A stretch of DNA of 64,000 bases. Origin: Gemmobacter nectariphilus DSM 15620 (GTDB lineage: Bacteria; Pseudomonadota; Alphaproteobacteria; Rhodobacterales; Rhodobacteraceae). Under the pieces are notes generated by a model that was given only the letters and a program-made list of their open reading frames with translations, searched no databases and had not been told where the DNA came from. Both the position numbers and the translations under genes were made by a program. This document shows positions 42,725 to 52,359 of the stretch, in pieces (the stretch's first letter is position 1; each line of letters begins with the position of its first letter). The stretch spans positions 62,001 to 126,000 of the forward strand of contig NZ_AUCM01000007.1 in assembly GCF_000429765.1 (NCBI RefSeq), in the 5' to 3' direction.

Positions 42725-43540
42725 ATGCCAGTGCCGCAAATCCGTGGCGCGCAGGCTAGGGACGTGTGGCGGCGGCTTTCCGCCGTCACCGACCCCGAGC
42801 TGGACGAGCCGATCACCGACATGGGGTTTGTCGAACGGCTGGAGGTGTCGCGCAGCGGCGAGGTCGAGATCGACTTTCGCCTGCCGACCTACTGGTGTTC
42901 GCCGAACTTCGCCTTCCTGATGGCCGATGGCATCCGCAAGGCCGCCATGACCCCGTCTTGGGTGCGCAAGGTGCGCGTGCAGTTGCAGGATCATTGCTTT
43001 GCCGACAAGGTGAATGATGCGATCAACGGCCAGCAGTCCTTCGAGGCGATCTTTGCCGCGCTGACCGAAGGTGGCAATCTGGACGAGGTGCGCGAAACCT
43101 TCCGCGAAAAGGCGTTCCTGCGCCGTCAGGAAGCCGTGCTTCAGGGTCTGCGCGCGATGGGCCGGACCGCCGCGCAGATCACGACCCTGACACTGGCCGA
43201 GTTCGATGCGCTCAACCTCTCGGGCCATGCCGAAGCAGCGGTGCAAAAGCCGCGCTACCGCGAAATCCTCGTCGGGGACGGGCTGGCGCTGCTGCCCGAA
43301 GACCGGGCCTTTGTCACCTGGCGCGGGGATCCCATCGTCGCCGAGGGTCTGCAGGACCATCTGATGCGGCTGCGCGCCCTGCGCATCAACATGGAGTTCA
43401 ACGGCGCCATGTGCCGTGACCTTGCCGCGGCGCGCTACAAGGAAGTTGTCCGCGACGGAGAGGAGCCGGAGCTGATCGACTTCATCCTGGGGCGGGTTCC
43501 GCCACGGGCCTGCGGGGACAGCCAGAGCAGCCGGGGCTGA
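42725..43540 (+). CDS. DUF59/MIP18-family metal-cluster assembly-like protein
   Basis: 271-residue protein. An N-terminal DUF59 domain (residues about 10-95: VTDPELDEPITDMGFVERLEV, then FRLPTYWCSPNFAFLMADGIRKAAM) has the conserved cysteine in YWCSPNF. A helical extension follows that is not part of classic DUF59 proteins. DUF59 proteins help assemble iron-sulfur or other iron centres, so it may load the di-iron hydroxylase or the 2Fe-2S reductase (inference). The ATG at 42725 lies 4 bp after the amidohydrolase stop. Confidence 0.82.
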   Translation: MPVPQIRGAQARDVWRRLSAVTDPELDEPITDMGFVERLEVSRSGEVEIDFRLPTYWCSPNFAFLMADGIRKAAMTPSWVRKVRVQLQDHCFADKVNDAINGQQSFEAIFAALTEGGNLDEVRETFREKAFLRRQEAVLQGLRAMGRTAAQITTLTLAEFDALNLSGHAEAAVQKPRYREILVGDGLALLPEDRAFVTWRGDPIVAEGLQDHLMRLRALRINMEFNGAMCRDLAAARYKEVVRDGEEPELIDFILGRVPPRACGDSQSSRG

Positions 43541-43611
43541 CCACGCCAACCCAACCACCATGAAGGGAGACCGCCGCGCCCCGCGCGTGCGGTGACAAAG
43601 GAGGATTATCC

Positions 43612-45246
43612 ATGCCGAACTTTCTGATTCACAATGTCGAGGCCCGCCGTGCCCTGGCCCGTGGCGTCGCCCGTCTGGCCGCCGCGGTAGAACCGACGTT
43701 GGGGCCGAAGGGGCTCAATGCGATGATCGACCGGCCGGTGGGCACCCCGCTCATCACGCGGGACGGCGTTTCCATCGCGACCGAGATCGAATTGCCCGAC
43801 AGGTTCGAGAACATGGGCGCACAGGTGGTGCGCGAAGTGTCGATGCAGACCAACGAGGTCGCGGGGGATGGCACCACCACCGCCATCGTGCTGGCCAATG
43901 CGATGATCCAGCAGGGTGTGACCCAGGCCGAACGCGGCGCCCGCACGGTCGATCTGTGCCGGGGCATCGAGCTGGCGGTGGGCCGGGTCGTCGAGGCGCT
44001 GAAACGTCAGGCGGTTCCGGTCAAGGACAATCCGCGCCTTCTGGGCGCCGTGGCGAATATCGCGGCAACCGATCCCCGTCTGGGGGAAATCGTTGCCGAG
44101 GCGCATTCCCGCGTGGGCGAGGATGGCATCATCACCGCCGACTTTTCGGTGACGGTCGAGACGACGCTGGAAGTGATCGAAGGGATGTCGTTCGAGCGGG
44201 GCTATATCTCGCATCACATGGTGACCGATCAGGACGAAATGGAAGCGGTGCTCGACAAGCCGCTGATCCTTCTGACCGACCAGAAGATCCTGCATCCTTC
44301 CGTGCTGGACAACGCGCGCGGCATCGCCGAGGCGGAAGGCCGGTCGCTGCTGGTCGTGGCCGAGGAAATCGCGCCCGAAGTCGTGGTCACGCTTCTGGAA
44401 GCGGCCCGGCCGGGCAAGTATCTGATCGTGCATCCGCCGGAATACGGCCACTGGCGCAAGGCGCAGATGGATGATCTGGCCATCCTCACCGGCGGCGAGG
44501 TTCTGGCCCGCGATCTGGGCAAGAAGATCGAGAATGTCACCCGTGAACAGCTTGGCGCGGCGCGTCAGGTCCGGGCGTCGGCCAACCAGACCACGGTGAT
44601 CGGCGGCGCGGGTGAACCTGCGGCCATCGCGGCCCGCCGCCTGCAGGTGCAGCGCCAGTATGACATCGCCCCGCCGAACATCGAACAGGACAAGCTGCGC
44701 GAACGTCTGGCCAAGCTTTCCGGCGGCACGGCGGTGATCCATGCCGGCGGCCTGACGCCGGTGGAACAGAAACGCAAGATCCAGCTGATCGAGGATTCGC
44801 TCCATGCGATCCGGGCTGCGGTGGCAGAAGGCGTGGTTCCGGGCGGCGGTTCTGCCCTTGCCCATGTCGCCCCGGACCTGAATGCGCTGGTGGCCGAAAC
44901 CTCGGGCGATGTTTCGGTCGGGGTCGAGCTTGTCCGCTCGGTCCTGACCCGCCCGCTGGCCCGCATCGCGATCAACGCAGGCTCTGACCCGAATGCCGTC
45001 ATCGCCGAGGTGATCCGGTCAGGAAGCGGGCATGGCTTCGATGCCGCACAGGGCCGTTTCCGCGACATGATCGAGGCAGGGATCGTCGATCCCGTGCGGG
45101 TTACCTGCTCGGCGCTGGCCAATGCGGCTTCGGTCGCTGCGCTGATCCTGACCACCGAAACCCTGATCGGCCATGTCGAGGAGCACATCGATCCGACCGC
45201 CGGTCCGGCGCTTGGCGGCGGGGCCGAACGGCTCGGACGGCAGTGA
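43612..45246 (+). CDS. groEL: GroEL-like chaperonin dedicated to the monooxygenase
   Basis: 544-residue group I chaperonin paralogue. ATPase motifs are TLGPKGLN at 29-36, DGVSIA at 51-56 and AGDGTTT at 84-90. It ends GGGAERLGRQ without the Gly-Gly-Met tail of housekeeping GroEL, and no groES gene is nearby. Equivalent genes (mimG) in mycobacterial Mim operons are required for productive folding of the hydroxylase subunits, so that role is likely here. A strong ribosome site (AAAGGAGG) precedes it. Confidence 0.92.
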   Translation: MPNFLIHNVEARRALARGVARLAAAVEPTLGPKGLNAMIDRPVGTPLITRDGVSIATEIELPDRFENMGAQVVREVSMQTNEVAGDGTTTAIVLANAMIQQGVTQAERGARTVDLCRGIELAVGRVVEALKRQAVPVKDNPRLLGAVANIAATDPRLGEIVAEAHSRVGEDGIITADFSVTVETTLEVIEGMSFERGYISHHMVTDQDEMEAVLDKPLILLTDQKILHPSVLDNARGIAEAEGRSLLVVAEEIAPEVVVTLLEAARPGKYLIVHPPEYGHWRKAQMDDLAILTGGEVLARDLGKKIENVTREQLGAARQVRASANQTTVIGGAGEPAAIAARRLQVQRQYDIAPPNIEQDKLRERLAKLSGGTAVIHAGGLTPVEQKRKIQLIEDSLHAIRAAVAEGVVPGGGSALAHVAPDLNALVAETSGDVSVGVELVRSVLTRPLARIAINAGSDPNAVIAEVIRSGSGHGFDAAQGRFRDMIEAGIVDPVRVTCSALANAASVAALILTTETLIGHVEEHIDPTAGPALGGGAERLGRQ

Positions 45247-45265
45247 AATCACAGGAGAGATACCA

Positions 45266-46021
45266 ATGAGCACCCAGAAACTTGCGGGAAAGACGGTAAT
45301 CGTCTCGGGCGGATCGCGCGGCATAGGGCGGGGCATCGCCCTCGCCCTTGCGGCAGAGGGCGCGGATATCGCCTTCTGCCATTTCCGCGATGACGCGCGT
45401 GCAAAGGAAACGGCCGCCGCCATCGCCGCTCTGGGCCGCAAGGTCCATGCCGCCGAATGCGACGTCTCGTCGGTTGCGGCCATCCACGCCTTCTATGCCG
45501 GGGCCAGGGCCGCCTTGGGCGAGATCGACATTCTGATCAACAATGCCGGGCACAATATCACCGAGGCTTTCGAGGATATCACCGAGGCCAGCTTTGACCG
45601 GATGCTGGATGTCCATGTGAAGGGCACCTTCTTCATGGCGCAGACCGTCTATCGCGACATGAAGAAGCGCGGCAGCGGCAGGATCATCAACATCACCTCG
45701 CAACTGGCCTACAAGGGCGCGCCCACGCTGACGCATTACTGCGCGGCGAAGGGGGCAAACGCGACCTTTACCCGCGCGCTGGCGCTGGAATGCGCCGGGA
45801 CGGGTGTGCTGGTGAATGCGGTGGCGCCAGGCGTGACCAATACCGATCTGCTGACGCCGCTGTCACAGGAGCTTCTGGATACGCTCAAGGCTGCGATCCC
45901 GCTGGGCCGTTTCGCCGAGGTGGACGAGATCACCCCGGCAGCGGTGCTTCTGGCCTCGCCCGAAGGGGCCTTCTTCCATGGCACCTGCATTTCGCCCAAT
46001 GGTGGCGAGGTCATGTTCTGA
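45266..46021 (+). CDS. Short-chain dehydrogenase/reductase
   Basis: 251-residue SDR. The cofactor motif is VSGGSRGIGRGIA near residue 13, the NNAGHN motif follows, and the catalytic residues are S (ITSQLAYKG), Y and K (TLTHYCAAKGA). The start follows CAGGAGAG, 19 bp after groEL. It is the last gene of the prm operon and is closed by a long hairpin. It would oxidise or reduce an alcohol or ketone of the pathway; acetol or another hydroxyketone is a possibility (inference). Confidence 0.88.
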   Translation: MSTQKLAGKTVIVSGGSRGIGRGIALALAAEGADIAFCHFRDDARAKETAAAIAALGRKVHAAECDVSSVAAIHAFYAGARAALGEIDILINNAGHNITEAFEDITEASFDRMLDVHVKGTFFMAQTVYRDMKKRGSGRIINITSQLAYKGAPTLTHYCAAKGANATFTRALALECAGTGVLVNAVAPGVTNTDLLTPLSQELLDTLKAAIPLGRFAEVDEITPAAVLLASPEGAFFHGTCISPNGGEVMF

Positions 46022-46045
46022 TCCGCACCAGACGGCCGATCAAGA

Positions 46046-46079
46046 CAGACGGTGCGAAGGTCACCCTTCGCACCGTCTG
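46046..46079. terminator. Bidirectional terminator between the prm operon and its activator
   Basis: 15-bp perfect stem (CAGACGGTGCGAAGG with CCTTCGCACCGTCTG) and a 4-nt loop between the converging SDR and activator genes. It probably ends both transcripts. Confidence 0.75.
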
Positions 46080-46108
46080 GTCATTTCCAGGCTTGCAAGG
46101 ACCGCACG

Positions 46109-48127
46109 CTAGCCGTAGCTGCGTTTGATCCCGTAGATCTTCAGCTTGCGATACAGCGTCGGGCGGGAAATCCCCAGAACGGCGGCAACGCGGGTCAGAT
46201 TGCCCTGCTCGGCCGCCAGCGCGCGGCGGATCGCCTGTTCTTCCATATCGGTCAGGTTGGGCGGCAGATCGGGTTCTTGCGGCGCGGTCACACTGCCCTG
46301 CGCCACCGCGGCGGGTGCCAGAAGGGCCGGGGGCAGATCCGCCTCTGTCACGACCCCGTCCGACACCACCAGATGCAACCTTTCGAACAGGTTGCGCATT
46401 TCCCGCACATTGCCGGGCCAGCCATAGGCGCCAAGCCGTGCCGCCACCTCCTCCGACAGCACCAGCGGTTCGCGCCGCATCTTGGTGGCCACGGCCCGGT
46501 TGAAATGGTCCGCCAGCGCCGCAATGTCACAGGGACGTTCCCGCAGCGGCGGCACCTCGATCGTCATGGCGCCGATCCGGTAGTAAAGGTCGCGGCGGAA
46601 GCGGCCGGCCTCGACCTCCTGGCCCAGATCGCGGTTGGTCATCGCCACAAGCTGCACATCGACCTGCCGCCGCTTTGAACAGCCGATACGGTAAACCGCC
46701 CGCTGTTCCAGCACGCGCAGCAGATAGGGCTGCAATTCAAGCGGCATCTCGCCAATCTCGTCGAGACACAGCACGCCGCCGTCGGCCTGTTCAAACTTGC
46801 CCGCCTTGCCCTCGCGCGAGGCCCCGGTGAAGGCCCCCGAGACATGGCCGAACAGCTCCGAGCCGAAGAGATCGGCGGAAATCGCACCACAGTTCACGGT
46901 GACGAAAGGCGCGCGGCCCTTGTGCGCGGCCGAGGTATGGATCAGGCGGGCGAAAAGCTCTTTCCCCGCGCCGGTTTCCCCCTGAATCAGCACCGGAGAG
47001 CCTGCGGCGGCAGTGCGGCGCGCCAGATCGACCGCTTTCACGAATTTCGGGGACTGCCCGATCATCAGCAATTCGTCCCGTTCCGCCCCCGCACGCGGCG
47101 GGATGCGGAACGGCTCTGCCGCGACGGCGAGTGCGCAGCGTCGGGGCGGCAGGATCAGTGCCGCCCCGCTGAATTCGCCGTCCAGAAACAGCCTGCTGAT
47201 GCCGCTGGGTTGCAGATGCGGCGGGATGGCGCGCGCGATGTCCTGATCGCTCATCGTGCCGGTCAACGCGATGAATTGCTGCCCGAGGGTCAAGCCCGGC
47301 GGGTTCGACGTCTTTGGCACGCTGGCCGGAAAGCGGTGATACATCACTCGCCCGATACGGTCGAGGATGACGACGGCGTCGCGGCTGCTGCGGGTCGGGC
47401 CGCTGTCAAGGAACGCCTCCAGCAGCCGGGTGCGGCGCATTTCCTGCCTCTCGGCCAGGCTGGATTCGATCTCGCGGGCAACGGCCGCAATCATGGCGAC
47501 GTTGTGCGGGCGAAAGATGCTGGGCGGGCCGGACAGATCCACCGCGCCGATGATGCGCTGGTCCACGGGGTCGCGGATCGGTGCCGCGGCGCAGGTCCAG
47601 GCCTTGATGCCCTGGCAGAAATGTTCCGATGCATGCACGACGGTCGGCCGCCCCGAACGGATCGCCGTGCCGATGCCGTTCGTGCCGATGGCGGATTCGT
47701 CCCATTTGCCGCCACGGACCAGATGGATGCTGCGCGCCGCATCATGCGTGCGCAGATCGCCGATCTGATCCAGAACCAGCCCCTCGGCATCGGTCAGGAT
47801 CAGCAGCGCATTGGCCTCGGACAGCAACGGGCCGATCTTTTCGAACGGATGCCGGGCCGCCGCGCGCAGTTCGGAATTCTTCTGGCGCGCCTCCTCCAGC
47901 CGCTCCTCCGTCTCGTCCAGCGGTGCCAGTTCGGCGGTGGCGTCGATGCCGGATGCCAGACTGCGGGACCAGGATTCAAGGATCTCGCGCCGCACGCCCG
48001 AGGTGCGTATGGGGTCCAGTTCCTTGAAGGTCAGAAAATCCTCCCAGGCGCGCATCGTGGCGCGCTGGTCAAGCCAGTCCTCGAACATGCCGGTCCGGGT
48101 ATGAAATCCCGTTGCCAGATCGGTCAT
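46109..48127 (-). CDS. Sigma-54-dependent enhancer-binding activator (AcoR/MimR type)
   Basis: 672-residue activator. A GAF-type sensor (about 90-225, with SAIGTNGIGTAIRSGRPTVVHASEHFC) is followed by a second sensor region to about 345. The AAA+ domain has Walker A GETGAGKE at 383-390 and the intact GAFTGA loop at 431-436. A Fis HTH lies at about 640-665 (NLTRVAAVLGISRPTLYRKLK). It should bind the GTTAC array upstream of prmA and open the -24/-12 promoter together with the locally encoded RpoN, in response to an alcohol or ketone. It is convergent with the operon it is predicted to control. Confidence 0.93.
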   Translation of the reverse strand: MTDLATGFHTRTGMFEDWLDQRATMRAWEDFLTFKELDPIRTSGVRREILESWSRSLASGIDATAELAPLDETEERLEEARQKNSELRAAARHPFEKIGPLLSEANALLILTDAEGLVLDQIGDLRTHDAARSIHLVRGGKWDESAIGTNGIGTAIRSGRPTVVHASEHFCQGIKAWTCAAAPIRDPVDQRIIGAVDLSGPPSIFRPHNVAMIAAVAREIESSLAERQEMRRTRLLEAFLDSGPTRSSRDAVVILDRIGRVMYHRFPASVPKTSNPPGLTLGQQFIALTGTMSDQDIARAIPPHLQPSGISRLFLDGEFSGAALILPPRRCALAVAAEPFRIPPRAGAERDELLMIGQSPKFVKAVDLARRTAAAGSPVLIQGETGAGKELFARLIHTSAAHKGRAPFVTVNCGAISADLFGSELFGHVSGAFTGASREGKAGKFEQADGGVLCLDEIGEMPLELQPYLLRVLEQRAVYRIGCSKRRQVDVQLVAMTNRDLGQEVEAGRFRRDLYYRIGAMTIEVPPLRERPCDIAALADHFNRAVATKMRREPLVLSEEVAARLGAYGWPGNVREMRNLFERLHLVVSDGVVTEADLPPALLAPAAVAQGSVTAPQEPDLPPNLTDMEEQAIRRALAAEQGNLTRVAAVLGISRPTLYRKLKIYGIKRSYG

Positions 48128-48249
48128 GCAGTTCCTCCCAAAGGGCTGGGGCGCGGATTTCGCCCTTGCTGACGCACGAAGTCACGATGTGCGGGTGTAC
48201 GGGGTATCGGCGGGAGGGGATGCGCCCGCTACCGGCGGACGCCGGATTG

Positions 48250-48753
48250 TCATTGAAAGCCGAGCCGTTCGGATATCTCGCTGGCCAGCAGGCTTTCGGG
48301 GCAGGCCTGGTCGATGATCTGGCCATCCAGCTCGCCAATGGCCTCGGTCACATCCTCGGGCAGGGCCGAGAAGAACCCGTTCTCGCGCGATGCCAGCGCG
48401 AAGTAGCGCACGTCGTCCTGCCGCCGGATTTCGCCCAGCAGGTGAAGCTGCCGCCCCGACCCGCTGTCATAGGCCACCACACGGTTGTTCACGCTGACCT
48501 TGACCCGGATTTCGCCCGAGGCGGTGCCGCCCTGCGCCCGCCCTGCGGTCAGATCGTGGAAGAGCTTGCCATCGGCAGGTGGCGGGGCATTGCTGGCTGC
48601 GGCCTTGGCGCGTTTGCCCGCGCTGTAGGCGCCTTGGGTCAGCCGGTCGGCGATCTGGGTGATGGCCCCCTGATTCGCCTGAATCATGCGCCGGGCGCGT
48701 TCGTCCTCTCGGCGCGGGCCATCGCGCTTCGAAATAATGTCGACCATGGTCAT
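48250..48753 (-). CDS. Hypothetical protein upstream of the sigma-54 activator
   Basis: 167 residues (or 165 from the second Met, MVDIISKRDG). No family recognised. The N-terminal third is a charged helix (KRDGPRREDERARRMIQANQGAITQIADRLTQGAYSAGKRAKAAASNAPPP). The C-terminal part looks like a small alpha/beta domain (EIRVKVSVNNRVVAYDSGSGRQLHLLGEIRRQDDVRYFALASRENGFFSALPEDV). No cysteines except one near the end. It is 122 bp upstream of the activator gene in the same direction, so the two may be co-transcribed. Role unknown. Confidence 0.7.
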   Translation of the reverse strand: MTMVDIISKRDGPRREDERARRMIQANQGAITQIADRLTQGAYSAGKRAKAAASNAPPPADGKLFHDLTAGRAQGGTASGEIRVKVSVNNRVVAYDSGSGRQLHLLGEIRRQDDVRYFALASRENGFFSALPEDVTEAIGELDGQIIDQACPESLLASEISERLGFQ

Positions 48754-48953
48754 CCTCCCAATGTCCAGTGATCCATATGTAAATTCAGCATTTCTGTTTT
48801 CTTTTCTCCGGCCCTCCCTGCCGGATTCAGACTGCAGAATGCCGCAAGCGGTGTCCGATTTTGTCGGGTTCTGCCGCTTCTGTGGATCAAAGCTACAATG
48901 CAGATGTCACATTCATCAAGCATTTCCGCGCGACCGGCAACGCGCGACCGGCC

Positions 48954-49889
48954 TCAGCGCCGCCAGCCCGGCAAGGTGGTGAGCCCGCTTGCCTGCCGCG
49001 CCGCCAGTCCGCAGTGCCGCACCACCTCGGCGATCTGGAGAAGCTGCGCCTCGATCCCACTGGAGCGTCGCCAGACCATGCCGATTGTCCGCACCGGCTG
49101 TGGGTCGCGGAAGCGCGCGACCGAGACGGCGGCGGACCGCGTTTCGATCGGCACTGCCATTTCGGGGATCAGAGTCACGCCGGTTCCAACCCCCACCATC
49201 TGCACCAGCGTAGACAGCGAGCTGCCGTCCAGCATCTCGCGCGGCTGGGTCGAAGGCATGTCGCAGAAGGACAGCGCCTGATCCCGAAAACAATGCCCCT
49301 CTTCGAGCAGCAGCAGGCGCATCTCGCGCAGCATGTCGCGGCTGGGCACCGGCCTGTCAGCATCCGCAATCTGCCGGATCAGCACGAACCGTTCGGTGAA
49401 CAGCGACACTTCGGTCAGCGCCGGTTCGGAGACCGGCAGCGCAAGGATGGCGGCGTCGATCCTGCCCTCGTTCAGTTCCTCGATCAGGCGCGAGGTCATG
49501 GTTTCGCGCAGTATGGGCATCAGGCCGGGGAATTGCTGGGACAGCCGGGTGATGACCGCAGGCAGCAGATACGGCGCAATGGTCGGGATCACGCCAAGCC
49601 GCAGCTTGCCTGCCGGTTGACCGGCTGCCGCGCGCGCCAGATCATCCAGATCGTCGACAATGGCCAGCATGGCTTGGGCGCGGGTCAGGAACATCTCGCC
49701 AAAGGCAGTCAGCCGGATCTGTCGCGGTCCCCGCTCCAGCAGGGGGGATCCGGCCATTTCCTCCAGTTCCCTGATCTGCATGGACAAGGCGGGCTGTGTC
49801 ACGGCGCAGGCTTCCGCCGCGCGCCCGAAGGTGCGGTGGCGGGCAAGCGCCTCGAAATAGCGTATCTGCTTCAGTGTCAGGCCCCGCAT
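48954..49889 (-). CDS. oxyR: OxyR, peroxide-sensing LysR regulator
   Basis: 311-residue LysR regulator with the OxyR redox pair: C200 and C209 in EEGHCFRDQALSFC, matching C199 and C208 of E. coli OxyR. The N-terminal HTH is TLKQIRYFEALARHRTFGRAAEACAVTQPALSMQIRELE. H2O2 oxidises the pair to a disulfide and activates transcription. It is divergent from katG with 165 bp between the starts, a classic arrangement. Peroxide leaking from uncoupled monooxygenase turnover is a plausible reason for keeping it here. Confidence 0.94.
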   Translation of the reverse strand: MRGLTLKQIRYFEALARHRTFGRAAEACAVTQPALSMQIRELEEMAGSPLLERGPRQIRLTAFGEMFLTRAQAMLAIVDDLDDLARAAAGQPAGKLRLGVIPTIAPYLLPAVITRLSQQFPGLMPILRETMTSRLIEELNEGRIDAAILALPVSEPALTEVSLFTERFVLIRQIADADRPVPSRDMLREMRLLLLEEGHCFRDQALSFCDMPSTQPREMLDGSSLSTLVQMVGVGTGVTLIPEMAVPIETRSAAVSVARFRDPQPVRTIGMVWRRSSGIEAQLLQIAEVVRHCGLAARQASGLTTLPGWRR

Positions 49890-49897
49890 CAGGAAAC

Positions 49898-49914
49898 CTT
49901 ATATCAGGGATAAG
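49898..49914. promoter_or_regulatory. LysR-type dyad in the oxyR-katG intergenic region
   Basis: CTTAT-N7-ATAAG inverted repeat, 8 bp upstream of the oxyR start. It fits the general T-N11-A LysR pattern, but only loosely the OxyR ATAG-N7-CTAT half-site. It probably mediates oxyR autoregulation and perhaps katG activation. Confidence 0.4.
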
Positions 49915-50024
49915 AATATTCAAGTTTCCCTTACGGTGATCCATAGCTAGAATGATTCCAGATTGAGGGGCCTGCGGGAGGTCCGGGCATCCAGCCCGGA
50001 AGCGGTCGCCCAATTGATGGCTGA

Positions 50025-52271
<2,247 letters not shown>

Positions 52272-52359
52272 TCCACGCCATCACCCCGGTCCTCATCGTG
52301 TCGCCTCTGGACTACCCAAGCGCAAGGCGCATCGGTGAGGACCTTGCCCAGCCCCGGGA

